64,000 nucleotides of DNA from Mytilinidion resinicola (GCF_010093595.1 NW_022985452.1:485300-549299); one strand, 5' to 3'. Shown: positions 19,915 through 31,278, counted from the stretch's first letter. Translations and numbers: made by a program. The notes: a model not told the origin generated them from the sequence alone.

Positions 19915-21660
19915 GAGGTCGGATCAAGGAAGCAGAAGGGTGAGAAGACGATAGAGTCGGCTAGGGAAGGACTGGAGTGCTGCTACAAGGAAATAAGGAT
20001 GGTGGAAATGGGTAAGTGAAGAAAGCTTGCTATGACGGGGCTTAATTACATGGCCCAGCGGCCGCTTAGCTGGTGATAGGATGTAGGAACTCTTCGGCAG
20101 ATAAACAAAGGTTAATAATGCAAGGGATTTTGGAGCGGGTCGCGAATCTGCAGGAGTGTGATGAGGGCTTGTATATAGGTCGGCAGGAAGGGGTCTACGC
20201 CACCTTACACTTTGGGACCGGGGGCCGTTCCCTGCTTATACGAGGGCTGCGGAGATCTAATCCGGGTACATCATGGCAAACTCTATTCCGCTCCATAGCT
20301 GCACGCTAGAACGCCACTGCCTTCAAGATGCCCGTGGGGCAGAATGCCACCCGGAAGCAAGACTCGAAGCCACATCGCGCCTTATTGTCGTATCTTGGTT
20401 CAGATGGCTATCTGAATAACAGCTTGCAGCAGGGCATACCACGGGGACCACATCGTTGTTGTTCAGATGGCCATGGCCTATCAGTCCCTCCCGTTCAACT
20501 TTATCGCTAGCAGACCCACATTCTCAGGCGTTGCGTTCTAGCATAATGGCAAATACGGGAAGAGGGGCTACGGAAGGGCAGCCTTGATTGCTAACATATG
20601 CCACGCTCAATTGGAGGCCACTAGACTCCATTAATCGTAGCTCGAGCGCCGTTAAAGCCCATCGCAAGAGTATGGTCGCTTGCATCTCTCCGTCATTCTT
20701 GGACTGTTGCCTATAAAGGCAAACGTGTATACATAATTTACAGGATTACACACTTTATGTTCTTCTCACTCCCCTTTCCCCGTGAACCGCGTTGGTTTTG
20801 AGGGTATCTGCCTGCGCCACAATTACCATCTCTTCGAGTGTCCCTGTCCCATTTGTCTGCCTGCCACAACTTATGGCCCTAGCCAAAAGGCTGTGGGCGT
20901 TGTCGCCTCAGCTGCCGGACGACATCGTAGAATACCTTCTCAACATTCACGCACTTCTTGGCGGAAGCCTCTACAAAGTCGCATACCAGCTCGCGAGCGA
21001 GTGCGCTGCCTTCCTGCGTCGAGACTTCGCGTTCTGTCACCCTGTCGCACTTGTTACCCACTAGCATGACTGGTGCGGAGCCGAAAGCAGAGCCATTTGA
21101 GGATGCGCTCAGCGGCGAGCCGGGGTATGTTGGTGATCCAGATATCGATAACTCCTTAACCCGCTGAATTTGGTGGTGGAAATTTTGGATTCGTGCAAAG
21201 GACGACCGAGACGAGATGCTATAGACCAGCACAAAGCCCTCGCCGTCCCGTATCCACTGGTCTCTCAGCGCAATGTATTCTTCTTGGCCTGCGGTGTCAA
21301 GCACTTCCAGCATGCATAACTGGGAATCAATCTGCACTTACTTGCGGTACAAGTCCTCGATGGTTAGGTCGTATGTTTCGACGAAGTGGTTTAGGCATAG
21401 CTGGAAATACAGTCAGCGGTTGGCATTTGGCAGGCGTGGAGGGGACCCACCTGGATGGTCAAAGCTGTCTTCCCGACGCCACCGTCCCCGAGCGCCACGA
21501 GCTTGTACAAAGTCATTTTCCCCGCCATGATAGAGAGGTTGTGGGAAAGATGCGAACCGGAGGTTTGGGATGGGCGATCGGAGTCGCTGTGACTGAAGGC
21601 AAACGCGCATCCTCAGCCTTGCCGGGCGTAACTAGCTCTATATGTCACCAAGTCGGTCTT
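19273..21660. repeat. Segmental duplication, less mutated copy (TF + ras)
   Basis: About 2.4 kb that aligns base for base with 32645-35145, which differs mainly by C-to-T and G-to-A changes. It carries the 3' part of the Zn2Cys6 gene, about 0.8 kb with no recognisable gene (19915-20737), and a ras gene. Left border near 19273; right border in the ras 5' flank, where the other copy has extra sequence. A short third copy of the flank is at 37316-37385. Confidence 0.9.
20738..21528 (-). pseudogene. Ras-2/RasB-type small GTPase, two RIP stops
   Basis: Exon 1 21451-21528 and exon 2 20738-21400 flank a 50 nt intron (GTGGGT to TTTCCAG), about 246 codons. Motifs: P-loop GDGGVGKT, switch I YDLTIED, switch II DTAGQEEY, NKCD, EASAKK, and a C-terminal CAAX box CVIL directly before TAA at 20738. 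The Ser/Gly-rich insert (SPTYPGSPLSAS) is typical of fungal ras-2 proteins. Two stops interrupt it: TAA after EDLYRK and TAG after RPQPFG. In the duplicate at 34108-34879 both positions are still CAA and CAG, so these are C-to-T changes in this copy. A prenylated membrane-associated signalling GTPase by family; not expressible full-length here. Confidence 0.92.
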
Positions 21661-21988
21661 CTCCGTGCCAGTGCACGCCTGTAATGACCATGAACCGCGC
21701 CTTTATGCATATGCATGCGATGTGCTCATGACCCTCTCCGCCGTCGGAGCTTCGGAGAGGTCTGCGAGTGAATTAGAGTGCCCTCGTAGCAGTGAATACC
21801 TCCCGCCTCCTAGCCCTTTACGCAAATTGTTGCGGACATCAACACCAGCGCCTTCATCGTGAACGATTTCGTGATGGTGGTACTCTGCCACATTCTTTAC
21901 GCCCGCATCTGTCATCTTCTTGAGCAGAGGCCCCTCTTCCGGCCTTCATACTCCCACAGGTATATGGATGGCTGACCGTCCGTCGACG
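21661..21988. other. No gene supported
   Basis: Holds the ras upstream flank and a 70 aa minus ORF (21703-21915, GVKNVAEYHHHEIVHDEGAG) with no recognised domain. Confidence 0.35.
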
Positions 21989-22272
21989 AGCTCGCCGACA
22001 GTATGCATGCCTAGCTCGCCGACAGTCTGCATGCCTAGCTCGCCGACAGTATGCATGCCTAGCTCGCCGACAGTCTGCATGCCTAGCTCGCCGACAGTCT
22101 GCATGCCTAGCTCGCCGACAGTCTGCATGCCTAGCTCGCCGACAGTCTGCATGCCTAGCTCGCCGACAGTCTGCATGCCTAGCTTGCCGACAGTCTGCAT
22201 GCCTAGCTTGCCGACAGTCTGCATGCCTAGCTTGCCGACAGTCTGCATGCCTAGCTGGCCGACAGTCTGCAG
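21989..22272. repeat. 24 bp minisatellite, about 12 units
   Basis: Tandem units of GCCTAGCTCGCCGACAGT plus CTGCAT, with C/A and C/T variants graded along the array. Because 24 is a multiple of three, several frames stay open on both strands (SSPTVCMP, GELGMQTV, CRRARHAD repeats); these ORFs are artefacts of the period. A single related unit occurs at 17755-17785 in the homologous segment. Confidence 0.95.
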
Positions 22273-22773
22273 GCGTCGGCAAGCCTTGGCATGGCTTGCA
22301 GTCAAGCTAACGATCCTTGTAAATCACCTATGCACCTCCACGATTCTCTTCAAGCAGTAATTTTGTGCTGTTCCCTTTTTGCGAACCACCACTCGTTTGC
22401 GAAAGAGGGATAGAGTCTTATCGTCTCAGGCAGGCCGCCAATCAGGCCATGGATTCTTCCCCGCCAAAATGGCTCAATCGGTTACGTGAACTCATGCTTC
22501 GTTTTGATACTGATTTCAATTGGAATCTCAGCTTGTTTGGGAGCCCTGCGTTATATCAAGCATATGCGGGCTCCTTCAGCTCGTTGACTTACTATTATCG
22601 GCCCTCGCCTTTTGCCTTCCTGCAGTTCGACATTTGCGTCCTCAAACCCAATCATGGATCGCGCGTATTCGCATCCACCTCATGGCATTCTAGGGAATCA
22701 ACTCTTGGGTCATAGCGAGGTAAAGTCGAATCCGCCACTCGAGAAAGACGGACCCAACCGTCGCAGGTAGTAT
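22273..22773. other. Diverged copy of 17750-17900, no firm gene
   Basis: 22275-22400 matches 17752-17890 (shared CCACGATTCTCTTCAA, CTTGTAAAT and TTTTTGC blocks) in the same orientation. A plus ORF 22365-22715 (KWLNRLRELMLRFDTDFNWN) may be coding but is unrecognised. Confidence 0.45.
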
Positions 22774-23367
22774 GTGAAAATAACAAGGTTGTATACGTAT
22801 AATGCTAATAAACATTCTAAGATAATACGTTACGGTTCAACAACGAGGTCATTTGGAGCCAATGTAAAGAGGATTCCGATGGGAAGTGCAATTGAGGATG
22901 AGTGGGAAGATGAAGGCAGCAATGTGCCACCTGGCGTAATGACGTTGGAAAGGTGCAACACGTCGCCAATGTTCACACGCCCTTCTCTACTTACCAAACT
23001 ATTTCACGACCACGGCGCGCAACTAATGCAGAACCCGTCCTTACAGTCAACTCCTAAACCACCAAATGGCCCGTTCACTAGCCACTTCCCCCAGGAAGAT
23101 AGCAGCCTCGTGCGACCTCATGTTTTCCGACCGATGGCTACCTCAACTGTACACTCGCGTGCAACATCTCCACACACTACTCGCCGTAACATGTTAGAGA
23201 CGGAGTTACCCGAGACGCTGCGTTGGAATCTGCTCCGGGAGCGGGAAGAGAAAAAAGCTACAATCAACGTTGTGAAGAAGCGACTCCAGACTGCAGAACT
23301 AGCGGTACCGAGGACGAGAAATGAAATCGAAGGCGATCTCCAGGATTATTATCAGAAGGGATGGTAG
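22774..23367 (+). CDS. DUF3295-family C-terminal region, copy 2
   Basis: Open frame of 197 aa with the ordered family blocks: acidic SAIEDEWEDEG (about 35-45), TSPMFTRPSLLTKLF (about 64-78), TSPHTTRRNMLETELPETLR (about 135-154), a basic coiled stretch, and the final DYYQKGW. Complete family members are usually much longer, so this is probably the last exon of a truncated gene; the first 30 residues look non-conserved and the true start is uncertain. No in-frame stops. Paralogue of 16881-17360, with a third 3'-end remnant at 5573-5645. Role unknown beyond family membership. Confidence 0.7.
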   Translation: MKITRLYTYNANKHSKIIRYGSTTRSFGANVKRIPMGSAIEDEWEDEGSNVPPGVMTLERCNTSPMFTRPSLLTKLFHDHGAQLMQNPSLQSTPKPPNGPFTSHFPQEDSSLVRPHVFRPMATSTVHSRATSPHTTRRNMLETELPETLRWNLLREREEKKATINVVKKRLQTAELAVPRTRNEIEGDLQDYYQKGW

Positions 23368-23394
23368 TAATCAGAGCTAGCAGAGTGGAAAGCA

Positions 23395-23780
23395 AGACAA
23401 ATGGAAGGAAGAAGCAGCTCGATGAAGTGTCGAAGAGACTGAGACTTACTTGATGAAAGTTGAGTGTAGAAGAGAGAGTGTATAGGCGTAGGGCAGGGCC
23501 TCTATATACCCCAACTTGCCAACGAATTGCTCCGGATTACTTTGCTGGATCACCACGCCAGCCCCGGATCACCACGCAGTCTCGACGACACGTCGGATCA
23601 CAGGTTCGCTGCCAGATCACAAGGAGAGCCTCATCAGATCACTGTCGCAATGCCTATTGGCTATGGCGACGTCAATTGCTTATCGGCACGAGCAGGACAA
23701 CGCTCGTGTAACCTTGTGACCTCCTATCACGACCCTTCTCTTTCCCTCCTCTTCCGATTCCTTCTTGGAAACGTGCTCGC
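23395..23780 (+). repeat. Diverged repeat shared with 6190-6550
   Basis: Ordered blocks match 6190-6550. It directly follows the DUF3295 stop codon, while at 6.2 kb the matching repeat precedes another gene. The 184 aa ORF across it (23527-24081) is Arg/Ser/His-rich and not credible. Confidence 0.5.
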
Positions 23781-24284
23781 ACGCTCGCGAAGTCCTTGTC
23801 AGCTAATGGAAACCTCCCTCAGCTATCACGACCTCCTCTCGATGCATCACCGCCTCGTCGCCGCCCTCCGAATGCCTATCTCACGGCCTCACATGCCCGA
23901 GGAAGCCTCAGCTTGTGATGCCGATGGCAGCAGTATGACTGTGCCGAAGATAAGATGCCCGACAACGTGTAGGCAGGGCGATTTGAAGGCAAATAGGGTT
24001 TGGAAGGGGAGGAGGCGTTCCTACTATAGATCTAGTTCAATTGGAGGCCGCATGGGCCTCACCTACGTGTATATAGCCTAGCCAGATTCCTACATAGAAT
24101 CGATATCTATTGTCCTCCGAATTGTTTATCACGTGACCAGAATTGATTGGCGGGCACGTGACGGGCTCGAAAACTTGCCGAGCCACCCATCCCCGCAATT
24201 TCTATCGTGAGAATTTTGATCTCCGTGCCACGCTATCGCTACTATCTACTAAATCACTCCTCATCTTATTCTCGCAATTCCGAC
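23781..24284. other. Upstream region of the HD-kinase gene
   Basis: No gene seen. Two CACGTGAC-like motifs (near 24129 and 24154) and a pyrimidine-rich stretch before the ATG at 24285 suit a fungal promoter. Confidence 0.4.
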
Positions 24285-25919
24285 ATGGCGGATCTCTATC
24301 TGTTTCTCGAGCTAGTGGAGCTCCTAAAAAATACGGAGCGCCGTGGCTGGGTCATCCGCGGCGTTCCAAACCCTGAGAGTGTCTGCGACCACATGTACCA
24401 CATGGCACTTATGTGCCGAGCAGTTCCTGGAGTTAGTTACGGCATGCCGCTAACTTTTCCTACTAACATTTAATAGTTCGATGAAGAGACGCGGACGAAA
24501 GCGGAATATATGGCGTTGGTTCACGACATGGGAGAAGCATTAGTTGGGGATATCGCTCCTTCCGATGGAATCAGTGCAGGTATGTAACCCTTGTCCCCTT
24601 AACGGATTCTATCTGATATTTAAAAGAGGAGAAATACACTCGAGAAGAAATGGCCCTTAAGTTCCTCGCGTGCACCATCACTCAGGTTGCAGCACTACAA
24701 CCTAGGATCAACAACTTATATGCCAGAAAGCTACTCTCCGAACATCAGCTGTAGAGAACCCAGCTGAAATCTCAGCTGTGGAGAACCGAGCTGAAGCCTC
24801 AGCTGTGCAGGGCTCATCTGAACTTACTAGCGCGCCACCCTGGGGGTGGCCCCCTTCCTTCCCCTAGTATATATACAACTAGCTAGACGTCTATAGAAAT
24901 CAGAGTTCACATCAATTTAACCTGAGTCTATCCGTGGTACGAATTCAGACTTCGCCGACATGATATTGAAGCTGTGGTATGAATACAATGAAGGGAAGAC
25001 CCGAGCTGCCTTACTGGTGAAGCAAGTCGACAAGCTGGAATGTATGCAACAAGCTGTAGTATACATGGAACGGACTGGTCACAACATGGATAATTTCATG
25101 CAGTTGAAGGAGAAGATTACTCTAACGGAACTTATTCCTCTGCGTAACACCTGCTTACAGAAGTATGAAGAGTTGAAAGCAAGATAACAAGCAGATATTA
25201 ATGTCGTGTTTGTTATCGGTACATCCCATCAATCATTTCCCTAATCTAGCTAATGCATCCTTAGGAGGGCCTGGCGTCGGGAAGGGAACACAGTGCGCCC
25301 TACTTGCCAAGGAGTTCAATTTCTATTACATATCAGTGGGTGATTTGTTGCGAGAGGAAGCAAGGAGCTCGACGTCTCCTTTTCGGGACTTTATCCCGGA
25401 AAGTATACAGAAATTAGTTTTGCTCCCAGCTTAACTAACCACGCAGCTCTTGAAAAAGGAAATGGACAAAGCGCAAATGGAAGGAAAAAGCAGATTTCTG
25501 TTAGACGGATTTCCAAGAAATATAGAGCAGGCGGCGGACTTTAAGCTAAAGGTACTCGCTTAATTACTCTTCTATTAAACTTCGACTAACTTATAGCTTA
25601 GATCTGCAATTGTTTCTTTATACTCTCCTTGGACTGCTTGGAAATAGATATAAAAGAACGTCTTAGACACCGATCCGACTTATTAGATAGAATAGATAAC
25701 AATCCTAAATCTATTATACGGAGACTTGCGACCTTTAAGGAAAACAACGCGCCGATCCTACAATACTTGCAATTATATAGACCAGTATCTCCTGTAAGTA
25801 GGCACTCTCGGCAGTGGAATATTACTAATTACTTATAGATTAACTGTCGCGGCTTAATTAAAAATGTTTATAACTCTATCCGCACAATTATTTAAGATAA
25901 TCTCCAGATGCCAAAATAA
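24285..25919 (+). pseudogene. HD-domain nucleotidase fused to UMP/CMP kinase, broken
   Basis: Exons 24285-24431, 24477-24579 and from 24627 encode an HDDC2/YfbR-type HD domain: CDHMYHMALMC supplies the first His, VHDMGEALVGDI the HD pair, and LVKQVDKLECMQQA a later conserved helix. A 248 bp element splits it at 24680; without it TI joins RGTNSDF in frame. The frame passes a TAA (25185) into ADINVVFVI, then an intron (from GTACATCC to TTAG) and the kinase P-loop GGPGVGKGTQ, FYYISVGDLLREE, RFLLDGFPRN and the LID/core text NPKSIIRRLATF, ending near 25919. Three in-frame TAA (25185, 25432, 25892) fit CAA origins. So one ancestral polypeptide seems to have joined a 5'-deoxynucleotidase-like module to a nucleoside monophosphate kinase; the pair would act on pyrimidine nucleotides. 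The fusion is inference, as a stop now separates the halves. Confidence 0.82.
24680..24927 (+). mobile_element. Short 10 bp-TIR element, copy 3 (248 bp)
   Basis: Ends ACTCAGGTTG and TTAACCTGAGT, with flanking 5-mers CCATC and CTATC (one C-to-T difference). The interior is distinct from copies 1-2: AGCTG/CAGCTG-rich units, then the shared CCCCTAGTATATATAC and CAGAGTTCACATCAATTT end. Inserted in an exon of the HD-kinase gene. Confidence 0.9.
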
Positions 25920-27263
25920 GTATAATATAGCTGCTTTTTAGCAGCCGAAGTCTTGCTCTTTCGCTTACCTTTCGAATTTCTCGTTGTTTAGGTCGAACGC
26001 TAGAGAGCATAGAGAAAAATCCACACTTTTTTTGTTCATCTAATTATATTAAGTATAAGCCGGTTTAAACTAAAGTAATTCTAAGCTCTCTTTAGTGCCT
26101 TTAAACTCCCGGGGAACTTCTCTAGAGAAATATAGATAAGATAGAAGAATATTGCTAATATACACGCTGTTACTAATAAGGGTAGCCGCCTTATCGGGGT
26201 GTCGCCATTTATAGCGCTGAATTCTGTAAGTTGTGGAATAAGAATGGACTAGCGCGCAGACTTACTTTATTTAGGTGTAGAACCCAATACTGCAATCTCC
26301 AAATATCCCTTTCTTTTATATATAACAAGATAAGAACTACTGTAAATACTATAATCCAAGCTGTCTTTTAGGTTTTTTGCATAGCCTTTTAAAGGTTTCT
26401 TAGATATAACACCTCTAGGTTAGCAATAAATCGTTCCAGCTTCCGGTCTAGCTGGTATTGCAGTGCTAGAGGAGCAGGAACCGTGTTAAAGAGTGACGAG
26501 CGATGGTCTAGAACTCTGGACATTCCAAGCATCTTAACCTTACTTACCTCCTAGCCCTTTATAAGCAGACAATGCGCAGCCTATAATCTTAACATATCCC
26601 ATATTAAACCATCCTAGAAAATGTTAGCGTTTTAAAGACACCGTAAGAAATAATAATCACCTCCAAATACTTCTTTACTTCTGTGAAGATCTAATTAACC
26701 TATAAATTACTATTTCCCACTTATTGCAGATAGAAGCGTGTATGTTCGTTAATATATATGTCCAAAGAACCTGGCGTCCGTAAAGCAAAGGGAGTAGACT
26801 GCATGTGCTCCTAACTCCGATCTTTTTTATAGTACAGACGGGTTTAATCAGGGGAGTTGGCTTTAAATTCACAGCACGTTGCTTAAAGAACGGGTCCCTG
26901 CTAATCATGCCGAAGAAGAACAGGCCTTGGGGTGGATGTAAACGTGAGCTGCTCCCAAGCAAGCTTCTGCTCATATTCGGTGTTTTTCCCTTATTAACTT
27001 AGCTTAAAAGATAACCGTGGGAAAGATGACTTACATTTAGCAAAAACCGGCTGGTTAGCATATCGAACACGAATGCAAACCTGAAATGGAATGTTGGACC
27101 TCGCGCAGGACTGGCATATTCTATTTTCGCTATATTTGCACTGGAGCTGTTAGTATCAGCGGGTTGATCGATGCATAAAAGCTTATACCGCTTTTTTCAA
27201 TTTCCAGCAGCGGATGCAGGCCTTCGGTTCCCTTTGGGTTAAAGGGGGAGTGACATAAGCTGT
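25920..27263. other. Mildly AT-enriched, no gene recognised
   Basis: Partly RIPed look. A 99 aa minus ORF (26675-26974) and its plus shadow have no recognised domain. No TIRs or LTRs found. Confidence 0.35.
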
Positions 27264-29082
27264 TTGTATAGGCGCAGGTATCAGATGGGGCGCAGCATTA
27301 CTCGGGCTGGGGTTCGCACTTCCATCAAAGAGTATCGTGTTCTGGAAGAGAGGACCGTTCCCAAAGACGTCGAAGCCCTGATCCAGGACGGCGTTATTGA
27401 CTGTGTTACCCGAGTTCGACGCCGTAGAAAGACCTTCAATATGGTTGTTGACCTGAAAAGGCCAATTGAATAGGTCGATCTGGGGGTTCTGTAGGCTGTT
27501 CCACGGATCGGATACAAAGTTCTCCGTGAAGGTTTCGCCATTATTCGTTGGCCATAAAACGGACAGAAGTTCTGTGTACGCTCTATCGCTAATAGCATGA
27601 CGTCGTTGCTAAGTTCGTAGTGTTCGTAGTGTTTCCTCCATTCCCGCAGTTGCTAGCTGTTGTAGCAACGTTGCTCTTCGAATCGCGGCAAGGAAACCCC
27701 GCCTTATGGAAATATGATAATCCATTCCGAAAAAGTCAGGTGACTCGGTTATTCCTCTGGAATCTCTGTGTAGACGTGGCCTCGATGATAAGAATAGACT
27801 CGGCCCAAGTGCCTACACAAAGCAGGTGGTCCGCCGTCTTGTCGGGTTCAATCGATATTGACGTACTCCGATCGGTTGATAGTGGGCTGAGGAAAAGAAT
27901 ATGCCAATCTTGTTGCCTTGCCAAGGGTTCAAAATTGGACCTATGATCTAGTGTCCATTCAGCTTAGCGCAGGTAGTTACGTAACCAACTGCGAGCTTCA
28001 CGACCTCCAGCTTTGAAGCTCCAAGCGTACTACAGCCCTGCCCCAATCCCCAGCGCCGAGTTTAAAAGCAATATATTGCTTTGCTCTCACTTGCGCGAGA
28101 CGATGGAATCATCTCTCCCTAGGTAATCCCGTGTGTCCCTTCAATTTATATGGGTACTAATGCGACTCAGCGCGCAGCTCTACTTCAATCCCCATTTCCC
28201 CACCATCGAAGCATTCCGCGACTCCCTTCGCTCAATGGTCTCGTGGACATGCGCAGTGGACGCTTTGTAAATAATGCACTGCTCATCCAGGTTCTGGTCC
28301 AGACGGAACTGAGCCTGAAGGTTGGATCAGAGAAGGGCTCTCTGCAGCATGGGATACGACGGCGTAATCTGGCAGAGTTGATGCTTAGGTTCCGCCGCTA
28401 TAATCTTTCCTTCAAGTGCGAATCTAAGGAGCATTGGGCAAAATAAATGCGACTCATTTAATGATTGTCCTTAGTCTCGTTCTTGTACACTCTTGAGATT
28501 ATGCGCACCTTCACGTCCTCATCCTGGCTAATCTATGCTCTGGACCTCACCACGAGCGCCCAAGTCAAAGCCTTTACCAACACTAGAAGGACGTGAAAGT
28601 CAGGAGAGTAAGTCGCTCAAAGCATCGATTGCCTGTACCTTTAGGAACGCTCTGCCTCTTGGACAGCGTTTGTCTCACGAGACCACTCCGAGGACCTGTA
28701 ACGTACGCTTTGTTGAGGAGATTTCGAGGTGAAAAGAGTCAAGACCGGCTCCCCTATTACCCCTACAGCAGCTCCTGCTTACAAACGACAGCGCATCTTC
28801 ATACTTGCAATCATTCGATCCGCCCTGGGTTGATGTTGAAAAATAGTTTCTGTTATGAGTTTCGTACAGACTCCATCCTGCCTTGGAAATGGTATTCCAG
28901 TAATTAGTGCGGCGGTATTCATCAAGGAGGTTATGTAATTGCGAGATAACGATACTAATCACTTTAATGGTCCCCCGTACCAACGCTACAAGCCTTCCCA
29001 ACCGTCCGCCCACCCCAACCAACTTCCTCCCCGACCCACGCCACCGCTCGGGTACCAACAACGTCAATCAGGTTATTGTCCT
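27264..29082. other. Unrecognised short ORFs
   Basis: Candidate coding pieces: 27264-27473 plus (VPKDVEALIQDGVIDCVTRV), 27736-27924 minus, 28150-28446 plus (a second frame reads LYFNPHFPTIEAFRDSL). No domains, splice sites or consistent gene model could be set. Confidence 0.3.
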
Positions 29083-29250
29083 CCCGCTCTCACGATCCTC
29101 CCGTTCGCACAATCCATTCTTTCGCACGATTCTCTCGTACACACGATCCTCCCGCTCTCACGATCCTCCCGCTCTCACGATCCTCCCGCTCTCACAATTC
29201 TCCCGCTCTCACGAACCTCCCGTTCGCACAATTCTCCCGTTCACACGGTT
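29083..29250. repeat. 17 bp minisatellite
   Basis: Repeated CTCCCGCTCTCACGATC and close variants (TTCGCACAATT), about nine units. Ser/Arg/Leu-rich ORFs across it are by-products. It abuts the 3' end of the gene at 29249-29820. Confidence 0.8.
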
Positions 29251-29820
29251 AGTCAGCCATAGCTGCTTCGATAATGCTGTCATCTAAACAATTGAATTTC
29301 TCCAAATCGGCCCTTTCCAATACGACATCAGCACACACGTAGCCCTGGTGTTCGTGCCATTCATTCCTCCGACGAAGAAAGGGAAGAATCTTCTTAGTCG
29401 CTGAAGAGAGCAGTAAGATCCAGACCGCTATTTCGTCGTCTTGAAGTGTATAGGTGAAAATGTCCTGTGATGCTCCCCAGATAATAATATCGTCGGCTTG
29501 GACGATGTGACATTTGAGCCTCTCAATGTAACGGTCCATGGCGAGTATATTTAGCGGAGGATCATACGCGGGTGGTCGGTGGACGGGGAAATGCATCGTG
29601 GATCGTAACGTAATATGGGCTTGCTGTTGGAGTCAGGTAGTTGATTGTAAGTACGCATCCGGCGACTCACCTTGAATTTCCGGGTTGTTTGGACTGATAA
29701 AGGCGTATACCATGTCTGGTCTTGAGCTGTTGCCTTTATATAATGTGCCTGCTGTCGCGTGGCATAAGCTATGCTAACCTGAAAAGCGTTTCGACATGGT
29801 GAGTGCAGTATACTCCCCAT
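29249..29820 (-). CDS. Hypothetical protein, two exons
   Basis: Exon 1 29671-29820 and exon 2 29249-29623 flank a 47 nt intron with GTGAGT donor, CTGACTCC branch and AACAG acceptor, in phase 0, giving 174 aa. Readable text: NILAMDRYIERLKCHIVQAD, DIIIWGASQDIFTYTLQDDE, AVWILLLSSATKKILPFLRR. It looks like a soluble mixed alpha/beta protein with one hydrophobic helix, ending EAAMAD. The frame is intact without Gln-to-stop changes. The start is less certain because a second ATG lies 22 nt downstream in another frame. Family not recognised. Confidence 0.6.
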
Positions 29821-30096
29821 TTAGAATGAACTAACATCTCGAATCATCCATCAGCGAGAATAGGAGGTAGGATCTAGTGTTGAAAAGCCATCCTCGTCGC
29901 AATTTGGAGTAGCCTACCCTTTCCCTCACCGATGTAGGTTCGAGAAGCTGAGTCGGTAGTGTGCATGGATCGGGTGCCTATCTGTGGTTCAAGAGGCGTG
30001 TTGACGTTATACCAGTCCAGCCTCCTAAGCTTGCGACCGTCGTGCCTCCATCGTTGCATTCCCTTCCTTAAATTTTGCTCCTGACAACTTAGCACA

Positions 30097-30330
30097 ATGT
30101 GTGATTATACTCAAGTTCACTACAAATGCTCCCACCTCCGCTACACCGTACGCGCTTGGTGCACGAAGTATCAAGAGACGCACAAACGCTGTCCAGCCAA
30201 TGTCGTTGCAATGAGGGTCTTCGAGATGCAGCAAAGGTACGCCGATGGTCAAGTTAGCGACTATGCTCAGGCATTGTGCATCACGAGCGAGGAGTTGAAC
30301 AAGCTAACGGGTTCCTTTCCCTTCACATAG
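30097..30330 (+). CDS. Small Cys-containing fungal protein (MCDYTQ family)
   Basis: 77 aa starting MCDYTQVHYKCSHLRYTV with RAWCTKYQETHKRCPANVV, an N-terminal signature I know from many short uncharacterised Pezizomycotina proteins. Four Cys fall in the first 33 residues, suggesting a small metal-binding or disulphide fold. The C-terminal half (MQQRYADGQVSDYAQ onward) lacks the usual CGDC ending, so it may be diverged. No signal peptide. Function unknown. Confidence 0.72.
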   Translation: MCDYTQVHYKCSHLRYTVRAWCTKYQETHKRCPANVVAMRVFEMQQRYADGQVSDYAQALCITSEELNKLTGSFPFT

Positions 30331-31278
30331 CAGGCTTAGCCAGAGGACAACGCGCCGACGGTAAAGGGAGGTAGATGAATTTTTTTCCTAAGTCCAAGGA
30401 CACTCCTCGTCTGAATCTCATCCGCCAAGTTTAGAAGCCTCCCGACCTCACCCATCCTCCCGTGACCGCCACGTAGTGAAATACCGTAAGACCCCAAAGC
30501 CCCGACGCAATTGCGCGTACGATGCTACGAAGGCAAAGTTAAGTGCGACCATGATAATAATATCTCATGCAGCGAATACGCAGCCACAACTGCCAGCCAA
30601 AGGAACGATGAGAGAAACCAGAAGAATAGCCGGTGCCTAATATCCACTGACCAACGTTTAGTCAAAGCCCGGCATGCCACTCCCTCTCCAAATATCAGAG
30701 ATTTTAAATATCCGGCTCTTAAAACCGTACCCAACTGGAACAGAGAAAGTAGGTACCAAAAAATTACGGGTCGGTGAAGATCGGGCGAACGCGACCTTAA
30801 TACGCACGAATAAAACCGCGAGAGTCTTGGGGAGAAAAATGAGTTTCTTTTGGCGGAATAGAAATCCATTGGAACCAACTGGGCTCGATCGTCGTTTGCC
30901 ACTGATAACCCACTGGCGTTTGGACCTGCTGTTCTAGAACGGCGGTTGCTTGCTGGTTCCCTCCAAAATGCCATATATCCATATTTTCAATTAGTAGCGT
31001 TGTGATCGTCTCCGTCTCGTGCCCTTCAGCAATTAGATTAGAAAACATATAAGGTGCCAGGCTCGTAAGGGTTACTGTTGGCACAAATATTAATTAAATT
31101 TTCTCTATTCTCTGCTGGAGCCGCGCGACAGTAGCAGCAAGTTGTCTCCAAACTTAAGCACCCGCTTCGAACGGCTTGTTGAATCCACCTCGATGATGCT
31201 GCGTACGTAGGTGCGGTGCAGCGGCCCAACTCCCGAATATACTAGGGCCATAACAGCCCTATAGGGAGAATCATGTGT
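30331..31278. other. No gene supported
   Basis: Overlapping short ORFs (for example 30525-30974 minus) without domains or splice support. Confidence 0.35.

Noticed and set aside
21989..22272. CRISPR array
   Set aside because: Units are contiguous without unique spacers and the genome is eukaryotic.
21920..22360. Repetitive proteins in the 24 bp minisatellite (both strands)
   Set aside because: A period divisible by three keeps several frames open; there is no conserved start or context.
23527..24081. 184 aa plus ORF
   Set aside because: Low-quality Arg/Ser/His-rich text across a duplicated upstream repeat; no domain.
25170..25190. Two independent adjacent genes at the HD/kinase border
   Set aside because: The frame is continuous through one CAA-compatible TAA, and the upstream part has no separate 3' flank or the downstream part a start codon. 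Kept as less likely, not excluded.
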